NCBI GenBank assembly: GCA_032358165.1
Contig: JAALGY010000061.1
Location: 806,001 to 870,000, forward strand
Length of the DNA: 64,000 nucleotides
Source of the DNA: Diplosphaera chodatii
Taxonomy: Eukaryota; Chlorophyta; Trebouxiophyceae; Prasiolales; Stichococcaceae
Reading direction: 5' to 3'
Under the pieces are notes generated by a model. It saw only the letters and a list, made by a program, of their open reading frames with translations, did not search any database and was not told the origin of the DNA. Shown here piece after piece: positions 11,796 through 22,957 of this stretch. Each line of letters begins with the position of its first letter. Positions within the stretch are counted from its first letter, which is position 1. Made by a program: the position numbers and the translations under genes.

Positions 11796-12115
11796 TGTTT
11801 GTTTGTTTGGTTGTTTGTTTTTCACAAAGGGCGTCCAGACCAGAACCAACTTCAATGAACAAGGCTCTGCGGCACAATGCGGCGTCTCACGTGGGAACGT
11901 GAGGGCGGCTGGGTAGGTCATCAAATGCTCTGTTCGAAATATGTCAATGGAGGACACTGAAACCACAAGGGAATGCAGGGCCCATGAGACCAGCGAAAGG
12001 CAATAGTCCCGATGAGGAAGGCTACCTAATGGTCGTACAAGTGCGGGGACCTGGCGGCGGCGGCAGCAAGGCCACGCACACGCGGCTAGATCGCACCGCT
12101 GCGAGTGTCTAATCC
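11796..12115 (-). mobile_element. R1: copy of R repeat family with AAAC tail
   Basis: This copy is the reverse complement of 13562-13885. It has the family hallmarks: the (AAAC)n tail, the block GGGCGTCCAGACCAGAACC, and a short palindrome CTCACGTGGGAACGTGAG. No coding capacity was recognised. The family could be a SINE or the 3' part of another LINE. Confidence 0.7.
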
Positions 12116-12454
12116 TGAAGAGTCGTAACGTGTGTCTGTCCACGTGCCACGGCACCCGCGGGTAAACCCAGAAAACCCCGCGCAGACATGCAGGGACCGG
12201 TTGCGTACAAGTACGCCGAGCTCTGGGCCCGCTGGGACCGGATACGCCGCGAGGCGCCCTGCATGCTGGTGAAAGCAACCAAACCCAAGATGACAGAGGG
12301 CTGGCGCTGGCAAGCAACAGAGGGCCGGCGGCTGACGCCGCAAGCTGTCCGCCATGCACAACACCGGGCTCCAGGGTCTTCTGAGGTAGACGCCTCCAGC
12401 CACGCGGGACCCGCGGGTGACCGCTGCTAGGTGTCATGCTACTAAGGTCGTGGT
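12116..12454. other. unresolved repeat-island segment
   Basis: A plus-strand frame at 12188-12430 and longer minus-strand frames exist but match nothing I recognise. The words CACGTGCCACGGCACCCGC and GGGTAAA recur at 41410, so at least the left edge is repetitive. Confidence 0.35.
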
Positions 12455-12607
12455 CTTGGTCTGGCAAGGTTTGAAGGTGTAGGTGAAGGTGAGCGGCGGT
12501 GGAAGCCCAGGAGGGGACTGCAAGTGACGGTGAAGATGAAGGCGAATGCTGGGTGACGAAGTGTGAAGTCGAGGTGAGGGTGAGCGGCGGTGGGAGTCCA
12601 GGATGGG
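12455..12607. repeat. 92-bp minisatellite, block 1
   Basis: It contains one to two units of a G-rich tandem repeat with the words GGTGTAGG, GAGCGGCGGTGGGAGTCC, AGGATGGG and GGTGAAGG. Blocks with the same unit recur at 13886, 14770, 17526, 18375, 18650, 19275 and 40958. Confidence 0.85.
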
Positions 12608-13553
12608 CATTGACATTTGACATTGATTACATACTGGTGGTGGGCCATTTTGGCCTAGCCACAGGCTCTGGCGGAAAAACCCAGAGCAACATGCACAACG
12701 AGTCGTGTACGAAACCGTTCACTCCCCGCTGACAGAATGGTTCCACTCAATCCCGGTTGGATGCACACCCCTCCAACTCTGCACATTGATCATGACAACC
12801 CCGCAAAAAGGCTGCCAGTTGCCCGGCATCCTGCTGCATAAAGTCCGCCACTGATGTGATGTTGCTGTCCTCAAACAGCTCCGAATGCTGCACCCTCTGA
12901 TCTACTAGGGCTGGACACCCCCAGACCATATGCGCCTCATCATCCACCACGCCGCAGTTACACCGCTGACACAGCCGCTCTGCCCGCGGCAGCCGCTGCC
13001 ACCTCCCTGTTTCCACCCCCAGCATGTGACTGCCCATGCGAAACTGTGCTAACCGCCGACGACCGGTCTTGGAGGCGACTGCCTGCAAGTAGCCGGCCAT
13101 CTGGTAGTTGTCACTGTTCACAGGGCCCCTGACTCCCAGCCACTCACGCACTTTGCGCAAGTCGCTGCCATTCACAGCATCGAAGGTGCGGCGCTGCAGG
13201 TGTGCAGTGACAACAGATGTGTCAATGCGCTGCGGCACGCCGTCAACGATGGGTGACATGAAGTGCAGGAACGAACACACCTGGGCAGCCCAGCATGCTG
13301 AGCTGCTGGTGCTGCGCCCCGGCCGTGTGGCCAGAGCACAGTTCTCCAGGAATGCCTGCTTGGTGAGGCGGGTGTCCGGGATTGCGACCAGCCGGTTCCA
13401 GAACCGGCAGATGGCCAGCGTTGCCGTGTGCGCCACTGGGAACCGCCCAAGCTCCCCCAACACCGCCACGTTGGGAGTGCCTGTGCGCACGCCAAGAACA
13501 GACCGAAGGAACTTCCGATGGACAAGCTCACAAGTATCCATGCCAGTACCACA
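12608..13553 (-). mobile_element. A2: 5'-truncated LINE-A copy
   Basis: The copy holds the tail repeat, the 3' UTR and the last part of ORF2 (stop at 12747), ending inside the RT C-terminal region. Its flanks repeat ATGGG (left ...AGGATGGG, right CATATGGG), a 5-bp target duplication inside minisatellite sequence. It carries sequence variants shared with A11 and A13, such as NSDNYQMAG in ORF2. Confidence 0.85.
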
Positions 13554-13561
13554 TATGGGAC

Positions 13562-13885
13562 TGACAATGAAGGTGACACTCGCAGCGGTGCGACCTAGCC
13601 GCGTGTGCGTCGCCTTGCTGCCGCCGCCGCCAGGTCCCCGCACTTGTACGACCATTAGGTAGCCTTCCTCATCGGGACTATTGCCTTTCGCTGGTCTCAT
13701 GGGCCCTGCATTCCCTTGTGGTTTCAGTGTCCTCCATTGACATATTTCGAACAGAGCATTTTGATGACCTACCCAGCCGCCCTCACGTTCCCACGTGAGA
13801 CGCCGCATTGTGCCGCAGAGCCTTGTTCATTGAGCTTGGTTCTGGTCTGGACGCCCTTTGTAAAAAACAAACAAACAAACAAAAA
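13562..13885 (+). mobile_element. R2: copy of R repeat family
   Basis: A longer R copy that ends in GGACGCCCTTTGTAAAAAAC followed by (AAAC)n. With R1 it forms an inverted pair around LINE-A copy A2 and a minisatellite block. Confidence 0.75.
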
Positions 13886-13997
13886 AAAGACAATGAAGGT
13901 GAAGGTGACGGCGAACGCTGGCTGACGAAGTGTGAAGCTGAGGCGAAGGTGAGTGGCGATGGGAGTCCTGGATGGGACTGAAAGTGAGGGTGAAGGC
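13886..13997. repeat. 92-bp minisatellite, block 2
   Basis: About one unit of the G-rich tandem repeat, interrupted on the right by LINE-A copy A3. Confidence 0.85.
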
Positions 13998-14769
13998 ATT
14001 GACATTGATTACATACTGGTGGTGGGCCATTTTGGCCTAGCCACAGGCTCTGGCGGAAAAACCCAGAGCAACATGCACAACGAGTCGTGTACGAAACCGT
14101 TCACTCCCCGCTGACAGAATGGTTCCACTCAATCCCGGTTGGATGCACACCCCTCCAACTCTGCACATTGATTGTGACAACCCCGCAAAAAGGCTGCCAG
14201 TTGCCCGGCATCCTGCTGCATAAAGCCTGCCACTGATGTGATGTTGCTGTCCTCAAACAGCTCCGAATGCTGCACCCTCTGATCCACTAGGGCTGGACAC
14301 CCCCAGACCATATGCGCCTCATCATCCACCACGCCGCAGCTACACCGCTGACACAGCCGCTCTGCCCGCGGCAGCCGCTGCCACCTCCCTGTCTCCACCC
14401 CCAGCATGTGACTGCCCATGCGAAACTGTGCTAACCGCCGACGACCGGTCTTGGAGGCGACTGCCTGCAAGTAGCCGGCCAACTGGTAGTTGTCACCGTT
14501 CACAGGGCCCCTGACTCCCAGCCACTCACGCACTTTGCGCAAGTCGCTGCCATTCACAGCATCGAAGGTGCGGCGTTGCAGGTGTGCAGTGACAACAGAT
14601 GTGTCAATGCGCTGCGGCACGCCGTCAACGATGGGTGACATGAAGTGCAGGAACGAACACACCTGGGCAGCCCAGCATGCTGAGCTGCTGGTGCTGCGCC
14701 CCGGCCGGCTGGCCAGAGCACAGTTCTCCAGGAATGCCTGCTTGGTGAGGCGGGTGTCCGGCATTGCGA
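13998..14769 (-). mobile_element. A3: 5'-truncated LINE-A copy
   Basis: 3' UTR plus the ORF2 C-terminus. The flanks share GAAGGC, a 6-bp target duplication in the minisatellite. The ORF2 stop is at 14129 on the minus strand. Confidence 0.85.
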
Positions 14770-15099
14770 AGGCGACGGCGGTTGCTGGCAGGTGAGATGT
14801 GAAGGTGTAGGCGAAGGCGAGTGGCAGTGGGAGTCCGGGATGGGACTGAGAATGAGGGTGAAGATGAAGGCTGGTGCTGGCTGGTGAGGTGTACAGGTGT
14901 AGGCGAAGGTGAGCGGCGGTGGGAGTCCAGGAGGGGACTGAAAGTGAAGGTGAAGGTGAAGGCTGGTGCTGGCTGGCAAGGTGTGAAGGTGTAGGTGAAG
15001 GCGAGTGGCGGTGGGAGTCCAGGATGCGACTGAAAGTGAAGGTGAAGGCGACGGCGGTTGCTGGCATGTGAGTTGTGGAGGTGTAGGCGAAGGTGAGTG
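14770..15099. repeat. 92-bp minisatellite, block 3
   Basis: About three and a half units. The word GTGGGAGTCC recurs at 14827, 14919 and 15011, giving a 92-bp period. The period is not a multiple of three, so the long minus-strand frames rich in His, Leu and Pro that cross it are not conserved coding. Confidence 0.9.
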
Positions 15100-17525
15100 G
15101 CATTGACATTGACATTGATTACATACTGGTGGTGGGCCATTTTGGCCTAGCCACAGGCTCTGGCGGAAAAACCCAGAGCAACATGCACAACGAGTCGTGT
15201 ACGAAACCGTTCACTCCCCGCTGACAGAATGGTTCCACTCAATCCCGGTTGGATGCACACCCCTCCAACTCTGCACATTGATTGTGACAACCCCGCAAAA
15301 CGGCTGCCAGTTGCCCGGCATCCTGCTGCATAAAGCCTGCCACTGATGTGATGTTGCTGTCCTCAAACAGCTCCGAATGCTGCACCCTCTGATCCACTAG
15401 GGCTGGACACCCCCAGACCATATGCGCCTCATCATCCACCACGCCGCAGCTACACCGCTGACACAGCCGCTCTGCCCGCGGCAGCCGCTGCCACCTCCCT
15501 GTCTCCACCCCCAGCATGTGACTGCCCATGCGAAACTGTGCTAACCGCCGACGACCGGTCTTGGAGGCGACTGCCTGCAAGTAGCCGGCCAACTGGTAGT
15601 TGTCACCGTTCACAGGGCCCCTGACTCCCAGCCACTCACGCACTTTGCGCAAGTCGCTGCCACTCACAGCATCGAAGGTGCGGCGTTGCAGGTGTGCAGT
15701 GACAACAGATGTGTCAATGCGCTGCGGCACGCCGTCAACGATGGGTGACATGAAGTGGAATGGATAGCGGTAAGGGAAGTGCAAATAGCGATGGAAAAGG
15801 ACCTTTGACCGGAAGGCTGTTTGTGTATTGCGTTTTTCAACGACTTATATACACAAACCATGGAGGGCAGATTGCCGAAGCAACCACTTGCATAGGGTGG
15901 GGTGGGTTGGTCCCACACGGAACTAGACCCGAAACTTCCGCCACCGCCAGGGAAGTGCAGGAACGAACACACCTGGGCAGCCCAGCATGCTGAGCTGCTG
16001 GTGCTGCGCCCCGGCCGGCTGGCCAGAGCACAGTTCTCCAGGAATGCCTGCTTGGTGAGGCGGGTGTCCGGCATTGCGACCAGCCGGTTCCAGAACCGGC
16101 AGATGGCCAGCGTTGCCGTGTGCGCCACTGGGAACCGCCCAAGCTCCCCCAACACCGCCACGTTGGGAGTGCCTGTGCGCACGCCAAGAACAGACCGAAG
16201 GAACTTCCGATGAACAAGCTCACAAGTATCCATGCCAGTACCACATAACGCCCCAGGTCCCCATGTTTCAACACCGTATAGCATAACAGGACGCACTAGT
16301 GCATCAAACAAATGCAGCTGCAGTGCTGGGTCATGCAGGCTCAGGTCGTGGCAACGATGCTGCAATGCAAGTGCGGCGCGCTGGGCGGAGGCCGCTCTGC
16401 CGATGCTAGCGGCAGCAAAAGAACTACGAGTAGAGACATCAACCCCCAGATAGGTAAACGAGTCCAGCACTTCGATGGGAGCATGCATGTAGGTGAGAAC
16501 CGGTGGTGCAGCAGCCTGGGCTGCATACACCACGACCTTTGTCTTCTTCACGTTGACGGTGAGGCGCCAGCGCTTGCAGTACGACTCCAGCAGGTCGAGC
16601 TGCGCCTGCAGGCCGCGTACGGACGTGGACACCAGGTCCAGGTCATCTGCATAGAAGAGGGCAGGTGCCTGCACACCACACAGGGTGGGCAGGTCCAGGT
16701 CCCCGCCAGCGGCCTCCAGCTCCGCTTGGAAATCGTCAATGTAAATCCCGAAAAGGGTTGGAGATAGTGGACATCCCTGCTTAACACCCAAAGTGCTCTG
16801 GAATGTATCGGACATTCCCCCCTCAAACTGCAATGCCATTGGCACATCAGCATACAGTGCCTGCACCCCCCTCAGAAACTCCCCATGCACCCCAATCCGC
16901 TGCAGCTTCTCCCAAAGCAAATCACGAGGTACAGTATCGTATGCCTTCTTGAAATCGACAAAGCAAGAGTACAGAGGCTGCTTATCTGCCTTGGCCTTCT
17001 CGATGAGGGTGCGAACGACGAAGGTTTGATCGGTGGTGCGGTGGTCCTTGCGGAAGCCCGCCTGTCCGCGTGCGCGCAGCTGGTGCTGCTCGGTCCACCT
17101 CATAAGCTTTTCGTTAAGCATGCAAGCATATAGTTTTGCCAACAGAGACCCAACAGCAATGCCACGGTAATTACCCGGATCAGATGTATCGCCCCCCTTA
17201 TGAATTGGCGTGATGCCGCACAATGCCCAGCTCCTTGGCAGCGCTGCAACTCGTTGACACGAGTTAAAAATACATGCAAGACAGGGTGCAAGCTGCGCCG
17301 CTGCAACAGATAAAGCATCCAATTTGAGCAACCCCACCGTTGCTTTGCCTCCGCGCAGGGCTCCTATAGCCTCTTGCACGGCGCCGGCTGTGAAGGGCGA
17401 GTTCAGCTCGCTCCCGTCGGCAAAAGGTGGCGCAGCACCACTACCCGAGGTACCTGCAGTGCTTGATGGAAGTGTGGGGGCATCCAGTAGTTTACGGAAG
17501 GACTCGAGCATCACATCATCTGCTA
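15100..17525 (-). mobile_element. A4: LINE-A copy with RT, interrupted by S2
   Basis: The copy spans the 3' end to just upstream of the RT domain. The RT boxes are readable on the minus strand: GNYRGIAVGS, GQAGFRKDH, FVDFKKAYDTV, GVKQGCPLSP and FYADDLDLVS. S2 interrupts ORF2 at 15754-15953. The 5' end is truncated and joins minisatellite; the flanks share GTGGC. It cannot make a full ORF2, since the endonuclease part is missing. Confidence 0.88.
15754..15953 (-). mobile_element. S2: S retroposon inserted in LINE-A copy A4
   Basis: An insert of about 200 bp flanked by GAAGTG on both sides. It carries the 65-bp module plus the middle part of S but stops just before the B-box-like word. The same LINE-A position is hit in A10 and A15. 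Confidence 0.8.
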
Positions 17526-17942
17526 TGGGACAGGAGGTGGCGGTGGGAGTCCTGGATGAGACTGAAAGTGCAGGTGAGGAAGACGGCGGGTGCTGGCTGA
17601 CGAAGTGTGAAGGTGTAGGGCAAGGTGAGCGGCGGTGAGAGCCCAGGATGGGACTGAAAGTGTAGGTGAGGAAGTTGGCGGGTGCTGGCTGGTGAGGTGT
17701 GAAGGTGTAGGCGAAGGTGAGCGGCGGTGGGAGTCCAGGAGGGGACTGAAAGTGAGGGTGAAGGTGAAGGCTGGTGCTGGCTGACGAAGTGTGAAGGTGT
17801 AGGTGAAGGTGAGCGACGGTGGGAGTCCAGGGCGGGACTGAAAGTGCAGGTGAGGAAGACGGCGGGTGCTGGCTGGTGAGGTGTGAAGGTGTAGGCGAAG
17901 GGGAGCGGCGGTGGGAGTCCAGGAGGGGACTGAAAGTACGTG
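17526..17942. repeat. 92-bp minisatellite, block 4
   Basis: About four and a half units with small variants such as GGTGAGGAAG. It lies between two LINE-A insertions. Confidence 0.9.
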
Positions 17943-18374
17943 ACATTGACATTGATTACATACTGGTGGTGGGCCATTTTGGCCTAGCCACAGGCTCTGG
18001 CGGAAAAACCCAGAGCAACATGCACAACGAGTCGTGTACGAAACCGTTCACTCCCCGCTGACAGAATGGTTCCACTCAATCCCGGTTGGATGCACACCCC
18101 TCCAACTCTGCACATTGATTGTGACAACCCCGCAAAAAGGCTGCCAGTTGCCCGGCATCCTGCTGCATAAAGCCTGCCACTGATGTGATGTTGCTGTCCT
18201 CAAACAGCTCCGAATGCTGCACCCTCTGATCCACTAGGGCTGGACACCCCCAGACCATATGCGCCTCATCATCCACCACGCCGCAGCTACACCGCTGACA
18301 CAGCCGCTCTGCCCGCGGCAGCCGCTGCCACCTCCCTGTCTCCACCCCCAGCATGTGACTGCCCATGCGAAACG
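17943..18374 (-). mobile_element. A5: short 5'-truncated LINE-A copy
   Basis: 3' UTR and the last 100 or so codons of ORF2, including the knuckle CQRCSCGVVDDEAHMVWGC. It runs straight into minisatellite on its 5' side. Confidence 0.85.
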
Positions 18375-18516
18375 GGTGAAGGTAACGGCGGGTGCTGGCT
18401 GGTGAGGTGTGAAGGTGTAGGCGAAGGTGAGCGGCGGTGGGAGCCCAGGATGGGACCGAAAGTGAGGGTGAAGGTGACGGCGGTTGCTGGCAGGTGAGGT
18501 GTGAAGGTGTAGGCAT
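18375..18516. repeat. 92-bp minisatellite, block 5
   Basis: About one and a half units between A5 and A6. Confidence 0.85.
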
Positions 18517-18649
18517 GACATTGATTACATACTGGTGGTGGGCCATTTTGGCCTAGCCACAGGCTCTGGCGGAAAAACCCAGAGCAACATGCACAACGAG
18601 TCGTGTACGAAACCGTGCACTCCCCGCTGACTGAATGGTTCCACTCAAG
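18517..18649 (-). mobile_element. A6: very short LINE-A 3' end
   Basis: Only about 130 bp of 3' UTR and tail survive, truncated just past the ORF2 stop region. It is inserted in minisatellite. Confidence 0.8.
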
Positions 18650-19060
18650 GCGAAGGGGAGTGGCGGTGGGAGTCCAGGATGGGACTGAGAGTGAGGTTGA
18701 AGATGAAGGCTGATGCTGGCAGTTGAGGTGTGAAGGTGTAGGCGAAGGTGAGCGGCGGTGGGAGTCCAGGAGGGGAATGAAAGTGAAGGTGAAGGTGAAG
18801 GCTGGTGCTGGCTGGCAAGGTGTGAAGGTGTAGGCGAAGGCGAGCGGCGGTGGGAGTCCAGGATGGGACTGAAAGTGAAGGCGAAGGCGACGGCGGTTGC
18901 TGGCAGGTGAGATGTGAAGGTATCAAAGGCGAGCGGCGGTGGGAGTCCAGGATGGGACCGAAAGTGAAGGTGAAGGTGAAGGCTGGTGCCAGCTGGCAGG
19001 GTGTGAAGGTGTAGGCGAAGGCGAGTGGCGGTGGGATTGCGGTGGGGGTCCAGGATGGAT
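18650..19060. repeat. 92-bp minisatellite, block 6
   Basis: More than four units; the last unit is interrupted by S3 at 19061. Confidence 0.9.
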
Positions 19061-19272
19061 GGAATGGAAAGCGGTAAGGGAAGTTGCAAATAGCGATGGA
19101 AAAGAGAACCTTTGACCGGAAGGCTGTTTGTGTATTGCGTTTTTCAACGACTTATATACACAAACAATGGAGGGCAGATTGCCGAGGCAACCACTTGCAT
19201 AGGGTGGGGTGGGTTGGTCCCGCACGGAACTAGACCCGAAACTTCCGCCACCGTCAGGGATCGAACCGAGTC
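19061..19272 (-). mobile_element. S3: long S retroposon in minisatellite
   Basis: A near full-length S copy flanked by GGATGG on both sides. Read on the minus strand it begins near the B-box-like word GGTTCGATCCC (complement at 19257-19267) and ends with the 65-bp module and a short CCATT-type tail. This suggests a tRNA-related SINE, but no good A box is visible. Confidence 0.7.
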
Positions 19273-19274
19273 CC

Positions 19275-19386
19275 TCACGATGTCCAATGGATGGGACTAA
19301 AAGTGAAGGTGAAGGTGACGGCGGGTGCTGGCTGACGAAGTGTGAAGGTGTTGGTGAATGTGAGCGGCGGTGGGAGTCCGTGGTCA
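19275..19386. repeat. 92-bp minisatellite, block 7
   Basis: About one unit between S3 and S4. Confidence 0.8.
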
Positions 19387-19392
19387 TGCAGG

Positions 19393-19449
19393 AAAGCGGT
19401 AAGGGAAGTTGCAAATAGCGATGGAAAAGAGAACCTTTGACCGGAAGGA
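19393..19449 (-). mobile_element. S4: short form of S (65-bp module)
   Basis: Only the 3' module of S, flanked by ATGCAG(G) on both sides. It stops at the same internal point as S6, S7 and S9. Confidence 0.75.
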
Positions 19450-19463
19450 TGCAGGGCAGTGCT

Positions 19464-20033
19464 TCAGATAAGTTGGAGGCGCGGCGGGGAGGCAGTCGCC
19501 GGAGGTGGTTGCTGCGATGGTGGGGGTACAGGTCGTGACTCAGGCTGAGGCTGGGGCTGACTCAGAGGCTGCGGAGGAGGTTGTGGCTGGGGGCATGCCG
19601 CTGGCAGTGGCACCGGGTGAGTGGCCGTCCAGCGGACGACGAGGTCGCGGCCGTTGATGCTGCAGAGGCCGCTGTCGATCCAGATCCTTCTGAAGTCGGT
19701 CATGGGGTTGTTATCCTCGTCAACGCCTTGGCCCCGCTTGGCTCCAGTCATGTGCGCGTCGCATTGCTGTGCGAGCTCCGTGGGAGAGGTGTAGGCTGCG
19801 ATGAACTCGGTGCGCATAGGCTGGACGGCGGAGTGGAGGGTGGCGGCGGCGATCGATGTAGGGGAGGGTGCGGGTCCACCATGATGGACAGCACAGTGGG
19901 CGTCCCAGGCCTTTTGTAGGTAGGTGACCCGAAGCCGGGTCCACAGCTCAAGGTCAAGGCGGCCAGGGTGCCATGCCGTGGGGTCGCCGGCAATGATGAC
20001 GTCAGGGGTGGGTGGGGGTGTGTTGCCATTTGA
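19464..20033 (-). pseudogene. LINE-B ORF, C-terminal half (split by LINE-A)
   Basis: A 192-codon open frame reads NTPPPTPDVIIAGDP, then ELWTRLRVTYLQKAWDAH, TDFRRIWIDSGLCS and RWTATHPVPLP, and ends in a Pro/Gln-rich tail. This pattern is typical of the C-terminus of algal LINE reverse transcriptases, after the zinc-binding domain. The upstream half lies at 26479-27783 and joins in frame (DGG then NTPPP). A related fragment is at 41243-41357. The element is dead here, cut by the LINE-A nest. Confidence 0.7.
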
Positions 20034-20127
20034 CATTGACATTGATTACATACTGGTGGTGGGCCATTTTGGCCTAGCCACAGGCTCTGGCGGAAAAACC
20101 CAGAGCAACATGCACAACGAGTCGTGT
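20034..20127 (-). mobile_element. A7: LINE-A 3' UTR fragment, head of a tandem 3' end
   Basis: It has 94 bp of LINE-A tail and 3' UTR, directly followed by a second complete tail (A8). It is either an earlier tiny insertion or a template-jump duplication of the A8 3' end. Confidence 0.8.
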
Positions 20128-20730
20128 GACATTGACATTGACATTGATTACATACTGGTGGTGGGCCATTTTGGCCTAGCCACAGGCTCTGGCGGAAAAA
20201 CCCAGAGCAACATGCACAACGAGTCGTGTACGAAACCGTTCACTCCCCGCTGACAGAATGGTTCCACTCAATCCCGGTTGGATGCACACCCCTCCAACTC
20301 TGCACATTGATTGTGACAACCCCGCAAAAAGGCTGCCAGTTGCCCGGCATCCTGCTGCATAAAGCCTGCCACTGATGTGATGTTGCTGTCCTCAAACAGC
20401 TCCGAATGCTGCACCCTCTGATCCACTAGGGCTGGACACCCCCAGACCATATGCGCCTCATCATCCACCACGCCGCAGCTACACCGCTGACACAGCCGCT
20501 CTGCCCGCGGCAGCCGCTGCCACCTCCCTGTCTCCACCCCCAGCATGTGACTGCCCATGCGAAACTGTGCTAACCGCCGACGACCGGTCTTGGAGGCGAC
20601 TGCCTGCAAGTAGCCGGCCAACTGGTAGTTGTCACCGTTCACAGGGCCCCTGACTCCCAGCCACTCACGCACTTTGCGCAAGTCGCTGCCATTCACAGCA
20701 TCGAAGGTGCGGCGTTGCAGGTGTGCACAT

Positions 20731-20973
20731 CAGTGGCGGACTTTATGCAGCAGGATGCCGGGCAACTGGCAGCCTTTTTGCGGGGTTGTCATGATCAATG
20801 TGCAGAGTTGGAGGGGTGTGCATCCAACCGGGATTGAGTGGAACCATTCTGTCAGCGGGGAGTGAACGGTTTCGTACACGACTCGTTGTGCATGTTGCTC
20901 TGGGTTTTTCCGCCAGAGCCTGTGGCTAGGCCAAAATGGCCCACCACCAGTATGTAATCAATGTCAAATGTCA
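20731..20973 (+). mobile_element. A9: short LINE-A copy in opposite orientation inside A8
   Basis: The last 50 or so codons of ORF2 plus 3' UTR and tail. It is flanked by a perfect 6-bp duplication TGTGCA, which proves a separate insertion. Confidence 0.9.
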
Positions 20974-22039
20974 ATGTGCAGTGACAACAGATGTGTCAAT
21001 GCGCTGCGGCACGCCGTCAACGATGGGTGACATGAAGTGCAGGAACGAACACACCTGGGCAGCCCAGCATGCTGAGCTGCTGGTGCTGCGCCCCGGCCGG
21101 CTGGCCAGAGCACAGTTCTCCAGGAATGCCTGCTTGGTGAGGCGGGTGTCCGGCATTGCGACCAGCCGGTTCCAGAACCGGCAGATGGCCAGCGTTGCCG
21201 TGTGCGCCACTGGGAACCGCCCAAGCTCCCCCAACACCGCCACGTTGGGAGTGCCTGTGCGCACGCCAAGAACAGACCGAAGGAACTTCCGATGAACAAG
21301 CTCACAAGTATCCATGCCAGTACCACATAATGCCCCAGGTCCCCATGTTTCGACACCGTATAGCATAACAGGACGCACTAGTGCATCATTGACATTGACA
21401 TTGATTACATACTGGTGGTGGGCCATTTTGGCCTAGCCACAGGCTCTGGCGGAAAAACCCAGAGCAACATGCACAACGAGTCGTGTACGAAACCGTTCAC
21501 TCCCCGCTGACAGAATGGTTCCACTCAATCCCGGTTGGATGCACACCCCTCCAACTCTGCACATTGATTGTGACAACCCCGCAAAAAGGCTGCCAGTTGC
21601 CCGGCATCCTGCTGCATAAAGCCTGCCACTGATGTGATGTTGCTGTCCTCAAACAGCTCCGAATGCTGCACCCTCTGATCCACTAGGGCTGGACACCCCC
21701 AGACCATATGCGCCTCATCATCCACCACGCCGCAGCTACACCGCTGACACAGCCGCTCTGCCCGCGGCAGCCGCTGCCACCTCCCTGTCTCCACCCCCAG
21801 CATGTGACTGCCCATGCGAAACTGTGCTAACCGCCGACGACCGGTCTTGGAGGCGACTGCCTGCAAGTAGCCGGCCAACTGGTAGTTGTCACCGTTCACA
21901 GGGCCCCTGACTCCCAGCCACTCACGCACTTTGCGCAAGTCGCTGCCATTCACAGCATCGAAGGTGCGGCGTTGCAGGTGTGCAGTGACAACAGATGTGT
22001 CAATGCGCTGCGGCACGCCGTCAACGATGGGTGACATGA

Positions 22040-22275
22040 AGTGGAAAGCGGTAAGGGAAGTTGCAAATAGCGATGGAAAAGAGAACCTTTGACCGGAAGG
22101 ATGTTTGTGTATTGCGTTTTTCAACGACTTATATACACAAACAATGGAGGGCAGATTGCCGAGGCAACCACTTGCATAGGGTGGGGTGGGTTGGTCCCGC
22201 ACGGAACTAGACCCGAAACTTCCGCCACCGTCAGGGATCGAACCGAGTCCCTCACGATGTCCAATGAATGGAAAG
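22040..22275 (-). mobile_element. S5: long S retroposon inside A10
   Basis: The most complete S copy, flanked by GAAGTG. On the minus strand it holds the B-box-like GGTTCGATCCC (complement at 22234-22244), the middle part with TGTGTATATAAGTCGTT, and the 65-bp module. It sits at exactly the LINE-A site also used by S2 and S7. Confidence 0.75.
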
Positions 22276-22883
22276 AAGTGCAGGAACGAACACACCTGGG
22301 CAGCCCAGCATGCTGAGCTGCTGGTGCTGCGCCCCGGCCGGCTGGCCAGAGCACAGTTCTCCAGGAATGCCTGCTTGGTGAGGCGGGTGTCCGGCATTGC
22401 GACCAGCCGGTTCCAGAACCGGCAGATGGCCAGCGTTGCCGTGTGCGCCACTGGGAACCGCCCAAGCTCCCCCAACACCGCCACGTTGGGAGTGCCTGTG
22501 CGCACGCCAAGAACAGACCGAAGGAACTTCCGATGAACAAGCTCACAAGTATCCATGCCAGTACCACATGACGCCCCAGGTCCCCATGTTTCGACACCAT
22601 ATAGCATAACAGGACGTACTAGTGCATCAAACAAATGCAGCTGCAATGCTGGGTCATGCAGGCTCAGGTCATGGCAACGATGCTGCAATGCAAGTGCGGC
22701 GCGCTGGGCGGAGGCCGCTCTGCCGATGCTAGCGGCAGCAAAAGAACTACGAGTAGAGACATCAACCCCCAGATAGGTAAACGAGTCCAGCACTTCGATG
22801 GGAGCATGCATGTAGGTGAGAACCGGTGGTGCAGCAGCCTGGGCTGCATACACCACGACCTTTGTCTTCTTCACGTTGACGGT

Positions 22884-22957
22884 GAATGGATGGAAAGCGG
22901 TAAGGGAAGTTGCAAATAGCGATGGAAAAGAGAACCTTTGACCGGAAGGATGTTTTT
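22884..22957 (-). mobile_element. S6: short S module inside A10
   Basis: 65-bp module with an ATGGATGG-type tail, flanked by GGTGA on both sides. It breaks ORF2 just after the motif LTVNVKKTK. Confidence 0.8.

Noticed and set aside
17516..17977. Long minus-strand frames rich in His, Leu, Pro and Ser over the minisatellite
   Set aside because: The 92-bp period is not divisible by three, so the frame changes in each unit; the pattern is a by-product of the repeat.
12455..19390. CRISPR-like array
   Set aside because: The repeats are contiguous 92-bp units without unique spacers, in a eukaryotic genome with no cas genes.
22234..22244. Functional tRNA gene
   Set aside because: Only a B-box-like word is present; no cloverleaf, A box or acceptor stem could be folded around it.
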